From the NCBI GenBank assembly GCA_963802415.1, contig CAWDIH010000002.1:434001-498000 (forward strand): a stretch of DNA of 64,000 bases, read 5' to 3'. The translations under genes and the position numbers were made by a program. The notes beneath the pieces are model-generated. The model saw only the letters and a program-made list of their open reading frames with translations, was not told the DNA's origin and did not search any database. Source of the stretch: DATAES01 sp963802415. GTDB lineage: Bacteria; Actinomycetota; Acidimicrobiia; Acidimicrobiales; JACDCH01. Positions 34,720-42,587 of this stretch are shown one piece after another (within the stretch, counting starts at the first letter, position 1; each line of letters begins with the position of its first letter).

Positions 34720-35033
34720 GCGTCGTGCAGTTCAGCGCTGATCTCCGGGAGCAAGTAGCGGACGGAACCATCACCGTCTCCTATCGGCTCTGGTCGAGAC
34801 CGAAGGTCAAGGCCGGTGGCGTCTACCGGAGCGGTTTCATCCTGATCGAAGTCGACGAGATCGAGCTGCTGCCGTTCTCGTCGATCACAGCCGAGGATCT
34901 CGCTCGAACGGGAGAGCCTGACCTCGAATCCCTTCGTGGACGTGCTGCACATGCCGGCCCGATCCACGATGACACCCTCGTCTACCGCGTCGAATTCCAT
35001 GTCGTGGGGGAGGCGGACGCCAGGGGCAGGTGA
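34716..35033 (+). CDS. ASCH-domain-like protein
   Basis: A 105-residue protein beginning at TTG 34716 inside the stop of the methyltransferase. FSADLREQVADGTITVSYRLWSRPKVKAGGVYRSGFILIEVDEIELLPFSSIT has the pattern of small PUA-like ASCH proteins, which bind RNA or modified nucleobases. The tail (RAAHAGPIHDDTLVYRVEFHVVG) is conserved-looking. Pairing with a methyltransferase could point to nucleic-acid modification, but this is conjecture. Confidence 0.78.
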   Translation: MSVVQFSADLREQVADGTITVSYRLWSRPKVKAGGVYRSGFILIEVDEIELLPFSSITAEDLARTGEPDLESLRGRAAHAGPIHDDTLVYRVEFHVVGEADARGR

Positions 35034-35117
35034 CCCCGATCTCCGGCCGGTGTATCAGCGGGCCGCACCGCGTCTCTGCACCAATGCGCAGCCCTTTTCA
35101 GCGCGGACGGAGGAAAC

Positions 35118-35612
35118 ATGAACAAGACGCGACTCTTCGCGTTGTCAGCAGCAACGGCAGTTCTCAGTGTCACCGGAATGAGTTCCGTGGCGGGAGCGGT
35201 CCCGACGAGCAGCCACAGCGGGGGTGCGCACGCGGTGCAGACCGGCGTGGTCCAGATCGACCCCAACAACCCGCAGGTCGCCTATGTCACCGGGAACTAC
35301 TCGTGCCCCGCGGGCTTTGCGCACCTGTTCGTCTCGGTGAAGCAGGTCGCGGACGGCCGCCCGGACCCTGCCCTCAAGCTCGAGGGCAGCAGCCAAATCT
35401 CGTCTGGGTACCTCGAGCGTCACCCCGGACCCGATGAGATCACCTGTGACGGAACGTGGCACACCGGCACATGGCGGATCACCTCGGACAGCTCCGACCC
35501 GGATTACGAATATGGCCGCGGCTCACTTGTTCCTGGCCAGGTCTACGTGCAGTTCTGCTGGGACGGGCCGGATTGGCACGCGTGGGACGAGCAGTTCGCC
35601 AGAGCTAGCTGA
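35118..35612 (+). CDS. secreted protein of unknown function
   Basis: A 164-residue protein with a classical signal peptide: MNKTRLFALSAATAVLSV followed by a small-residue stretch, with likely cleavage after AGA near residue 27. The mature part has three Cys (YSCPAGF, ITCDGTW, QFCWDG), Trp-rich segments and no membrane helix, consistent with a small beta-sandwich outside the cell. GGAGGAAAC precedes ATG 35118. I do not recognise a named domain. A cluster of hairpins follows. Confidence 0.82.
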   Translation: MNKTRLFALSAATAVLSVTGMSSVAGAVPTSSHSGGAHAVQTGVVQIDPNNPQVAYVTGNYSCPAGFAHLFVSVKQVADGRPDPALKLEGSSQISSGYLERHPGPDEITCDGTWHTGTWRITSDSSDPDYEYGRGSLVPGQVYVQFCWDGPDWHAWDEQFARAS

Positions 35613-35617
35613 CAGTC

Positions 35618-35698
35618 GACGCTGACCGTCGCGGACTCAGCGTCAGCGACGCGAGAATCGGAGGAAGTCGATTCACTCGGCTTCCTCGTCTTCGCGTC
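35618..35698. terminator. bidirectional terminator-like hairpin cluster
   Basis: Between convergent genes lie three stems: GACGCTGA/TCAGCGTC (35618-35644, 11-base loop), GAGGAAG/CTTCCTC (35661-35687), and an outer pair GACGCGA/TCGCGTC (35648-35698) enclosing the second. None has a T-tract. Probably ends transcription from both sides. Confidence 0.6.
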
Positions 35699-35707
35699 AA
35701 CAGCGGG

Positions 35708-36121
35708 TCATGCCAGTGCGCCGAGTTGGCGGAGCATCGTGAGGTCGTCGCGGACGGCCCATCGCTCTGCGATGCGTCCGCCGGTGAGGCGGTACATGCA
35801 AGCGAAATCGCGGACGTAGTCGCCTGGGATCGTTCGGTAGCCGAGGAAAGATCCCCCTGACCAGTGTCCACCGCGAGCGCCGAACTGCACGACGTAGTCA
35901 CCGTTGGCGACGACGACCAGTTCGCGCCAACCATCGGTGCGGAAGGTCGAGCGCGCCTCGCGCAGGAACTCCTCGGTGCCGGCGAGCCCCTCGGGGCGGT
36001 TGCACGCCAGGGAGTGGTTGACCATGTCGGGCCAGCAGAGTTCGTCGAGGTCGTCGAGCTCGTCGGATCCGAGCAGTGCGTCGAATCGTTCGACGACGGA
36101 CTCGTTGTCGGCAATGTTCAC
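35708..36121 (-). CDS. SnoaL/NTF2-like protein
   Basis: A 137-residue NTF2-fold protein of the ester-cyclase/SnoaL type: VVERFDALLGSDELDDLDELCWPDMVNHSL, EEFLREARSTFRTDGWRELVVVANGDYVVQFGARGGHW, and FACMYRLTGGRIAERWAVRDDL. GTG 36121 is chosen because GAGGAGG lies at the right distance upstream; an ATG at 36136 overlaps that ribosome site. Divergent from a TetR regulator with a perfect dyad between. Confidence 0.87.
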   Translation of the reverse strand: MNIADNESVVERFDALLGSDELDDLDELCWPDMVNHSLACNRPEGLAGTEEFLREARSTFRTDGWRELVVVANGDYVVQFGARGGHWSGGSFLGYRTIPGDYVRDFACMYRLTGGRIAERWAVRDDLTMLRQLGALA

Positions 36122-36161
36122 AGCCGCCCTCCTCATTTGGTGAAAGTACAACTCTCATGGT

Positions 36162-36178
36162 TGATAGTGGTACTATCA
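36162..36178. promoter_or_regulatory. TetR operator, perfect 7-3-7 dyad
   Basis: TGATAGTGGTACTATCA has fully matched TGATAGT/ACTATCA arms. It ends five bases before the TetR ATG and lies between it and the NTF2-like gene, so the TetR protein probably controls both. Confidence 0.75.
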
Positions 36179-36183
36179 CCAAT

Positions 36184-36846
36184 ATGGCAGCGCCCGTCAA
36201 GCGTCGCTACGACAACTCACGCCGAGAGGCGCAGGCACGGGCCACAAGAGCCAAGATCGCGGAGGCGGCACGGGCACTGTTCGTCGACCACGGCTACGCC
36301 GCGACGAGCATCGACGCGATCGCCGGCGCGTCGGACACGCCGGTGGCCACCGTGTACCGGCTGTTCGGGTCCAAGATCGGCATCCTCACCGCGGTGCTCG
36401 AGGTCGCGTTCGTGGGCGATGACCGGCCGATCGCTCTCCACGACCGAGACGACGTCAAGGTCGCGGCGGCGCAGACCGATGCCCGAGCATTGCTCGCGGG
36501 ATTCGCCCATGTGGCCCGCGACGTGCTCGGCCGCTCCGGGCGCTTGCACCAGGTGCTTCGCACCGCGGCGAGCATCGATCCGGAGGCGGCCAGCCTGTCG
36601 GCCGAGATCAACCGGCAGCGATTCGAGGGACAGTCCCGGGTGGCTCGGCTGCTCGCGCAGCGCGACGCACTAGCCGAGGGGATCTCCGCCCGTGCGGCAG
36701 CCGACGTGATCTACACGCTGATGTCGCCGGACGTGCATCGACTCCTCACCGAGGAACGGCGCTGGAGCGCTGAGCGTTACGAACGGTGGCTCGCCGACGC
36801 ACTCTGCCGCGCTGCTGCTGCCTACGAAGTGATCGCGCAGGCATAG
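36184..36846 (+). CDS. TetR-family regulator
   Basis: A 220-residue repressor. RATRAKIAEAARALFVDHGYAATSIDAIAGASDTPVATVYRLFGSKIGILTAVL is the DNA-binding domain (residues 18-72); the C-terminal helices include ADVIYTLMSPDVHRLLTEERRWSAERYERWLADAL, which matches the TetR C-terminal type common in mycobacteria. ATG 36184 is close behind the operator, so a leaderless or very short leader mRNA is likely. Probably controls the divergent NTF2-like gene. Confidence 0.92.
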   Translation: MAAPVKRRYDNSRREAQARATRAKIAEAARALFVDHGYAATSIDAIAGASDTPVATVYRLFGSKIGILTAVLEVAFVGDDRPIALHDRDDVKVAAAQTDARALLAGFAHVARDVLGRSGRLHQVLRTAASIDPEAASLSAEINRQRFEGQSRVARLLAQRDALAEGISARAAADVIYTLMSPDVHRLLTEERRWSAERYERWLADALCRAAAAYEVIAQA

Positions 36847-36878
36847 CGGAGGTCCGGCACTCGCATGCGCCGACAGGC

Positions 36879-37526
36879 TCACATTCCGAAGTGCGTACGT
36901 TGAACTGTCGCGACAGCGCTCGCTGGTCCTGTCACCTCGACCTGCGCCACAGCTTGCCGTCCGAAGGCGTACAGGAGAAGTTCACCAGGCGGACCGCTCA
37001 CGCGAACAGTGGGTGTGCCCTTCCGCGCCGTGATCCGTTCTTCGGTTCCCGCCCACCCGATCTCCAACCCGACCTGGCGCAGCCTGCGACTCAGGTAGCG
37101 GCCGCCTTGGCGAACGTTTCGCCACAAAGCAGCCTCCATCGCGGGCATGAGGTCGATGCGAGGCCCTCCGCCGTTCGCTCTGCGCACGTCCTCATGGTGG
37201 ACGAAGAACTCGTTCAGGTTCGGCACGGAGCGGACCCATCCGATGCGAAAGAATCCGGGAGGGGGGCCAGACCGGATGCGCGCGACGAGCCATCCGAATT
37301 CCCTCTGCTGCGCCATCCTCATTCTGCGTCGCTCGGCGAACTGTTGGAATCCTCCCGGAAGGACGAGGCACGGAGCAGCGATGAGATCACGCTCACGCAG
37401 CACGAGGTGAGCAGCGAGGTCGCGCGCGGTCCAGCCGTCGAGCAGCGTGGGTACGTCGGGCCCGAGTTCGTCGAAAAGGTCGCTCAGGGCAAGGCGCTCC
37501 AGCGCGTCGAAGTGAACTTCAACCAT
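36879..37526 (-). CDS. TIGR03085-like metal-binding protein (DinB/maleylpyruvate isomerase fold)
   Basis: A 215-residue protein of the actinobacterial TIGR03085 type. WTARDLAAHLVLRERDLIAAP carries the first His of the metal site, and LNEFFVHHEDVRRANG the second, in the four-helix DinB-like arrangement seen in mycothiol-dependent enzymes. The C-terminal part (VRVSGPPGELLLYAFGRQA) is the usual small domain. ATG 37526 starts the conserved region. Mycothiol dependence is inferred from the family. Confidence 0.85.
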   Translation of the reverse strand: MVEVHFDALERLALSDLFDELGPDVPTLLDGWTARDLAAHLVLRERDLIAAPCLVLPGGFQQFAERRRMRMAQQREFGWLVARIRSGPPPGFFRIGWVRSVPNLNEFFVHHEDVRRANGGGPRIDLMPAMEAALWRNVRQGGRYLSRRLRQVGLEIGWAGTEERITARKGTPTVRVSGPPGELLLYAFGRQAVAQVEVTGPASAVATVQRTHFGM

Positions 37527-37723
37527 CGCCGCCGGACAGTACCTGGGCCGAAGCATGAGGCTCCCCGTCGTGAGCACCGCGTCGGGGGCGTCCGGCGATG
37601 ATCGCCTTCGCGTCATCTTCCGCACCACGTTGCCGCACTCCCATGCCTGCGTAGACACCGACCGATCCCCGCAAGGTGGCCGATGACGCGGCGGGCCGCA
37701 GGCGCGACTACCTGCGTTGATAA

Positions 37724-37738
37724 ACGGCGCCGTATAAT
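37724..37738 (+). promoter_or_regulatory. promoter and operator of the RHH/nucleotidyltransferase pair
   Basis: TATAAT at 37733-37738 is a perfect -10 element eight bases before ATG 37746, so the mRNA is probably leaderless. ACGGCGCCGT (37724-37733), a perfect palindrome, overlaps it and is a natural site for autoregulation by the ribbon-helix-helix protein. Confidence 0.6.
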
Positions 37739-37745
37739 GACAAGC

Positions 37746-38048
37746 ATGCCGGACACGGTCGTCAGAGGGAGGGGCCGGCCGGCTGTCGGCGAGCGGGTTG
37801 CGGTCCGGCTTCCTCCCGACGTGCTCGACGACATCGATCGTCGCGCACGCATCCTCGGCCGGAGTCGGGCCTCGGTGATCCGCTCGATGCTTGACCACTC
37901 ACTCCGACGAGCGCGGGAACCGGACGACGGTGTCGATCGCGCCCAGATCCGCCGAATGCTCCGTCTGTCACCGAGCGAGCGGATCGCTCACATGGCACAC
38001 GTTGCGGCCCAGCAACGGCGAGCCCGCGGCAAAGCCCGCAAGCGGTGA
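37746..38048 (+). CDS. ribbon-helix-helix protein, candidate antitoxin
   Basis: A 100-residue protein with an RHH DNA-binding motif: GERVAVRLPPDVLDDIDRRARILGRSRASVIRSMLDHSL. The second half is basic and helical (RIAHMAHVAAQQRRARGKARKR) and could cover the partner's active site. Start ATG 37746 follows the -10 element; ATG 37737 lies inside it. The stop overlaps the next gene (GTGA at 38045). Gene order, size and overlap fit an antitoxin. Confidence 0.75.
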   Translation: MPDTVVRGRGRPAVGERVAVRLPPDVLDDIDRRARILGRSRASVIRSMLDHSLRRAREPDDGVDRAQIRRMLRLSPSERIAHMAHVAAQQRRARGKARKR

Positions 38049-38548
38049 GCTTCGACCTCGAGCGGATCCTCGAAACATTGCAGCGTCATCGGGTCGCGTA
38101 CGTGCTCATCGGCGGGATAGCGGCCACGGCGCATGGCTCGGTCCTCCCCACTGAGGATGTCGACATCACGCCCGCTCGCGATCGAAGGAACCTCAATCAA
38201 CTCGCGCGAGCGCTGCGCGAGTTGAACGCGCGCATCCGCACGGAGAATCAACCGGACGGCGTCGAGTTCCCGTGCGATGGCGACTTCCTCGCTGCTCAGC
38301 CACTGATGTTGAACCTCACCACCGCTGCGGGGGATCTCGACCTCACCCTGTTCCCCGCGGGCTTTCCGGATGGCTTTGATGGCTTGGCGAACCGCGCGGT
38401 CGAGGTCGACTTCGGAGACGGCGTCGCCACGCTGGTTGCGGCGCTGGACGACATCATCGCCTCGAAGCGCGCCGCCGATCGGGCGAAGGACCGCGCCGCG
38501 CTGCCCTACCTCGAGGCTCTCGCAGACGACATCGCGCGAGGCTTCTGA
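38045..38548 (+). CDS. nucleotidyltransferase-fold protein, candidate toxin
   Basis: A 167-residue protein starting at GTG 38045. VLIGGIAATAHGSVLPTEDVDI is the polymerase-beta-type active site of AbiEii/DUF6036-like proteins, with the metal-binding Asp pair in DVDI; LDLTLFP provides the third Asp region. Such toxins transfer nucleotides to tRNA or other targets. With the RHH gene in front it forms a plausible toxin-antitoxin pair, though housekeeping roles are possible. Confidence 0.75.
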   Translation: MSFDLERILETLQRHRVAYVLIGGIAATAHGSVLPTEDVDITPARDRRNLNQLARALRELNARIRTENQPDGVEFPCDGDFLAAQPLMLNLTTAAGDLDLTLFPAGFPDGFDGLANRAVEVDFGDGVATLVAALDDIIASKRAADRAKDRAALPYLEALADDIARGF

Positions 38549-38602
38549 TCTTGACGCGCCAGGTTGGATCGGCCGATGAGGCCGGGTGAGTCACAACGTC
38601 GT

Positions 38603-39805
38603 ATGAGCATGAGCAGCTTCGATTCCGGGAAGGTCGAGCGTCTGCGGACCGCAATGGCGCAGCATGTCGAGCAGGACGGGGTAGGGGGCGTGGCGTGGCT
38701 CGCTGCTCGTGGCGATGACGTCCACGACGGGGTGGCAGGGAGCCTGACGCGTGGCGAACCGGAACCGATTGCGCGGGACAGCCTGTTCCGGATCGCGTCG
38801 ATGACCAAGCCGGTCGTGGCGGTTGGAGCATTGATCTTGGTCGAGGAGTGCCGGCTGCGGTTGGACGATCCGGTCGATGACCTGTTGCCGGAGCTCGCCG
38901 ATCGCCAGGTGCTCGTCGATGCGCGTGGTCCCCTCGACGGCGAGACAGTGCCGGCCCGCCGGCCGATGACGGTGCACGACGTGCTCACGTTCCGATTGGG
39001 ACTCGGGATGGACTTCGAGGCGCCGTGGCCGCAGCCGTTGCTCTCGGCCATGGACGAGCTCGGACTCGGTGCCGGTCCTCCCGAACCGCAGGTACCGCCG
39101 CCTCCCGACGAGTGGATGCGTCGGCTTTCCCGGCTGCCACTGCTCTATCAGCCTGGCGAGCGCTGGCTCTACAACACCGGCTCTGACGTGCTCGGCGTGT
39201 TGATCGCCCGCGCCGCGGGTCGACCTCTGGAGGAGTTCCTCCACACCCGCGTGTTCGAGCCGCTGGGGATGGTCGACACCGGGTTTTCGACGGTCGATGT
39301 GGACCGCCTCGGATCCTGCTACAGCACCGACCCGGATACCGGGGTCCGTCAGGTGTACGACGCGCCCCGCGGCCAGTGGGCAACACCACCGGCGTTTCCT
39401 TCCGGGGCCGCCGGCCTCGTCTCCACTCTCGACGACCTGTATGCGTTCGGCCGCATGCTGCTCGCGGGCGGTCGATTGCCGAACGGCTCGCGTCTGCTCT
39501 CCCGCGCGTCGGTGGAGGCGATGACGACCGATCACCTCGGCATGGAGCATGGCGTGCCCGGACCTTCGCCCGACGGCTCACAGGGCTGGGGCTTCGGCGT
39601 CGGTGTGCAGGTCCGACGCCGCGGTCTCGGGCCCGCGCCCGGGGGCTACGGGTGGGCAGGCGGGCTCGGCACCTCATGGGCCAACGACCCTGCGAAGGAG
39701 CTCGTCGGCATCGTGCTCACCACCGACATGTTCGTCAGCGCGTTCCCGCCGCCGGCCGTCATCCAGGACTTCTGGACCTGCGTGTACGCCGCGATCGACG
39801 AGTGA
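38603..39805 (+). CDS. serine hydrolase of the beta-lactamase class C / esterase family
   Basis: About 400 residues with no signal peptide. The SxxK nucleophile is SMTK near residue 66 (FRIASMTKPVVAVGALIL); YNTGSD near 190 stands where the family has Tyr-x-Asn; a GWAGGLGTSW segment near the C-terminus replaces the usual KTG-like motif with Gly-Gly. Cytosolic esterase, lactonase or transesterase activity is more likely than beta-lactam hydrolysis. Start could be ATG 38564 or 38603; I prefer the latter on family length. Confidence 0.87.
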   Translation: MSMSSFDSGKVERLRTAMAQHVEQDGVGGVAWLAARGDDVHDGVAGSLTRGEPEPIARDSLFRIASMTKPVVAVGALILVEECRLRLDDPVDDLLPELADRQVLVDARGPLDGETVPARRPMTVHDVLTFRLGLGMDFEAPWPQPLLSAMDELGLGAGPPEPQVPPPPDEWMRRLSRLPLLYQPGERWLYNTGSDVLGVLIARAAGRPLEEFLHTRVFEPLGMVDTGFSTVDVDRLGSCYSTDPDTGVRQVYDAPRGQWATPPAFPSGAAGLVSTLDDLYAFGRMLLAGGRLPNGSRLLSRASVEAMTTDHLGMEHGVPGPSPDGSQGWGFGVGVQVRRRGLGPAPGGYGWAGGLGTSWANDPAKELVGIVLTTDMFVSAFPPPAVIQDFWTCVYAAIDE

Positions 39806-39848
39806 CCACCGGCTCGTCGCTGGAGGCCGTCGAACGGCGTCGCCCATG

Positions 39849-39872
39849 TTACTGTAGTGACCATTCTAGTAA
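39849..39872. promoter_or_regulatory. operator-like dyad before the Rieske dioxygenase genes
   Basis: TTACT (39849-39853) and AGTAA (39868-39872) frame a segment containing CTGTAGTGAcC. The same CTGTAGTGA core recurs (reverse strand) at 42548-42569 upstream of the TetR gene, so the two are probably bound by that TetR protein. Confidence 0.6.
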
Positions 39873-39914
39873 TGGGCGGGCTCCGAGCGGGCTCGATCGC
39901 AAAGGGGAACCAGC

Positions 39915-41294
39915 ATGACGGTGCCGGTCGACGCGTTCGACGACTTCGTCTCACTCGAGCGCGGCGAGGTGGATCGCCGGATCTACAGCGACCCGGAGAT
40001 CTTCGAGCTCGAGATGGAGCGGATCTTTGCCCGGGCGTGGCTGTTCCTGTGCCACGAGACGCAGATCCGGAACGCCGGCGACTTCTTCCAGTCGGTGATG
40101 GGTCGCGACAACGTGCTCGTCGTGCGCCAGAAGGACGGCCGCGTCCGCGCTCTGCTCAACACGTGCGCGCACCGGGGAACGCGGTGTGCCGAGCGGAGGA
40201 AGGCAACGCCAAGAGCTTCCTGTGCACGTACCACGGCTGGTCGTACGGCATCGACGGGACACTCAAGGGTGTCCCGGGATTCAAGAACTTCTACGACGGT
40301 GAGCTCATCAAGGCCGAGCACGGGCTGCCCCCTGTCGCGCAGGTGGCGAGCTACAAGGGCTTCGTCTTCGGGACCAACGATGCGACTGCACCGCCGCTCG
40401 AGGAGTACCTGGGTGCCGCGGGGCGCCTGGGACTCGATCTGCTGGCGTGTCGAGGCGACATGGCTGTTGTGCCAGGCATCCAGAAGTTCGTCATCGATTG
40501 CAACTGGAAGTTCGCGCTCGACAACCTGTTCGACTGGTACCACCCGCAGGTCACGCATGCGTCGGCCTTCCAACCCGGTGTGTTCGGCGGCGACGGCGCC
40601 GACGCGGGCATGGCAGGTTCCTCCGCCGAGACCATCGACCTGTCCGGTCTGGAGATGCAGAGCGGCGGGTCGCTCGACATCCCGATCGGCGGCATCACGG
40701 GCACGAAGTTCGACCAGGTCGTCGTGCTCGGGGAGTACGGCCACGCCATCGGCGGCCCGCGCGCCGGCTCGTCGGGCGATGTCGACTTCGATCCGTCATG
40801 GCGAGACAACCCCGAGGCGCGGGCAGCGCTCGGTCCGGTGGGCATCACCGTGGCCGGTCACCCGAGCATCTTCCCGACGACGTGGGTCACGACGACGAAC
40901 CAGATCTCGTTACGCATCCCACGCACACCGACCTCGACGGAGATCTGGTGGTTCTCGTTCACCGATCAGACCCAGCCGAAGGAGGTGCGGGACTTCTTCA
41001 CCACGATGCAGATCCGCATCTTCGGACCGGCAGGCGTCCTCGAGCAGGAGGACGGTGAGAACTGGGGCCAAGCGACGAAGCAGACGCAGCGGCGTCGCGT
41101 CGCGGCGCGTCAAGCACCTCGTGAACATGGGCGTGGGCCGCGGCAAGGTCATCAAGGAGGACGGCCTTGCCCACATCGACGGCCTCACGAGCGAGTACGG
41201 CCAACTGTGGACCTACCACTCGTGGGCGCAGTGGATGAAGGGACTCGGCTGGGACGAGTTGCGCGACGTGACCATGCCGCCGGACGTCATTTGA
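39915..41294 (+). pseudogene. Rieske ring-hydroxylating dioxygenase alpha subunit with two compensating frameshifts
   Basis: About 460 residues, the catalytic subunit of an aromatic dioxygenase. Rieske centre: NTCAHRG and, after a missing base near 40177, CTYHGWSYG. Mononuclear iron site: DNLFDWYHPQVTH, two His ligands. An extra base near 41090 returns translation to the first frame for the last 70 residues (RRVKHLVNMGVGRGKVIKEDGLAH to MPPDVI). The indels cancel, so a functional reading is easily recovered; errors in a long-read consensus are a good explanation. Followed by the beta subunit 13 bases on. Its reductase and ferredoxin are not adjacent. Confidence 0.9.
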
Positions 41295-41307
41295 GAGGGA
41301 GGGGGAG

Positions 41308-41853
41308 ATGGCGATCGACACGACGGAACCGGTGAGCGAGAACCGCGTCGCGGCCATGGTGCGTCAGCATGAGGTCGAGCAGTTCCTCTACGACGAGGCC
41401 GCCCTCCTCGATGGCCACCATTACGAGGAATGGCTCGACCTGTTCGCGGACGACGCGTCGTACTTCATGCCGATCCGGCGCACGCGGCTGCAGGGCGAGG
41501 TCGACCAGGAGTTCACCAAGCCGGGCGAGATGGCGTTCTTCGACGACACCAAGCCGCTGCTCGCGGGGCGGGTGAAGAAGCTCATGTCCGGCCGATCGTG
41601 GGCGGAGGATCCGCCGTCGCGCACACGCCGGCTGATCACGAACGTTCGCGTGCTGGACGACGACGGCGCGCACCTGACGGTCGCGTCGAACTTCTTGCTG
41701 TACCGCACTCGACTCAACTCGGAGGAGGACACCTGGGTCGGGTCGCGGCGCGATGTGCTGCGCCGAGTGGGCGAGTCGTTCCGGATCGCGGCGCGCACGA
41801 TCTACCTCGAGCAGACCGTGATCCTGTCTCGCAACCTCAGCAACTTCTTCTGA
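41308..41853 (+). CDS. aromatic dioxygenase beta subunit
   Basis: A 181-residue small subunit with the NTF2-like cone fold of BphA2/HcaF-type proteins: QHEVEQFLYDEAALLDGHHYEEWLDLFADDASYFMPI, then TRRLITNVRVLDDDGAHLTVASNFLLYRTR and FRIAARTIYLEQTVI. It stabilises the alpha3beta3 oxygenase. GAGGGAGGGGG precedes ATG 41308. Its stop codon abuts the convergent TetR stop directly (TGA then TCA). Confidence 0.92.
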   Translation: MAIDTTEPVSENRVAAMVRQHEVEQFLYDEAALLDGHHYEEWLDLFADDASYFMPIRRTRLQGEVDQEFTKPGEMAFFDDTKPLLAGRVKKLMSGRSWAEDPPSRTRRLITNVRVLDDDGAHLTVASNFLLYRTRLNSEEDTWVGSRRDVLRRVGESFRIAARTIYLEQTVILSRNLSNFF

Positions 41854-42522
41854 TCAGCGGCGACTAGGCCGGCGACTCCGTTGGTGACTCTTCTTCGAAC
41901 CGGCACGACGCTTGGCGCGGAGTTGCTCGGCGGTGGCGAGCACCGCGGTGGCGAGCAGGTCGAAGGCGCCGCTGAGCTCGACCTCGCCGGTTTCCTGCGC
42001 CACGAACAACCCGTCGGCCAACGCCATCGTCAGCGTCACGAGGGATTCGATGTCGTCACCGTCGAGATCGGCGAACAGCGTGGCGTACAGCGTCCGCGCT
42101 CGGTCCGACGCGACGCGACGGACCTCGACGAACTTGCGCCGTGCGGTCGGTTCCTCGGGCCGCCGCTCGAGAATGAGCATCAGCCCCAGACGGAGGAAGT
42201 CGGAGAACTCCGAGATCGCCGCACCCGTCCGCTGCATCTGGAGGTGGAACTGCTGTTCCGCCGTGGCGCCTCGGGGAACGGAGGCCGGTGTGGTCAACGC
42301 CGCTTCCCATTGGTTGAAGCTGCGATCGATGACCGCGGCGATCAGCTCGTCCTTGTCCTCGAAGTGCCAGTAGATCGAGCTCGCAGGCAGGCCCGACCGC
42401 TCACTGATGAGGTTGATGCTTGTGCCTTCGTAGCCCCGTTCGCCGGCGATTTCCGCAGCGGCGTCGAGGATGCGTTCACGCGACACCTCGCCGTTGGCAC
42501 GCTTGCGTCTCGCCTCGGCCAC
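41854..42522 (-). CDS. TetR-family regulator of the catabolic cluster
   Basis: A 222-residue repressor: RERILDAAAEIAGERGYEGTSINLISERSGLPASSIYWHFEDKDELIAAVI is the HTH domain (residues 15-65). The C-terminus is basic (KRRAGSKKSHQRSRRPSRR). It separates the dioxygenase genes from the extradiol dioxygenase operon, and operator-like CTGTAGTGA elements sit before both, so it probably controls the whole pathway. Ligand is likely the substrate or an intermediate (inference). Confidence 0.92.
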   Translation of the reverse strand: MAEARRKRANGEVSRERILDAAAEIAGERGYEGTSINLISERSGLPASSIYWHFEDKDELIAAVIDRSFNQWEAALTTPASVPRGATAEQQFHLQMQRTGAAISEFSDFLRLGLMLILERRPEEPTARRKFVEVRRVASDRARTLYATLFADLDGDDIESLVTLTMALADGLFVAQETGEVELSGAFDLLATAVLATAEQLRAKRRAGSKKSHQRSRRPSRR

Positions 42523-42547
42523 GCATTGACGTTACCAGCCACGCCGA

Positions 42548-42569
42548 CTTAGTGTAGCGATCACTACAG
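42548..42569. promoter_or_regulatory. operator between TetR and the extradiol dioxygenase operon
   Basis: TGTAG-CGATCA-CTACA is a 5-6-5 dyad, and its reverse strand reads CTGTAGTGATC, shared with the site at 39849. It lies 18 bases before the dioxygenase ATG and 26 before the TetR start, so repression of both is expected. Confidence 0.65.
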
Positions 42570-42587
42570 AAATTTTGGAGCCCGCTC

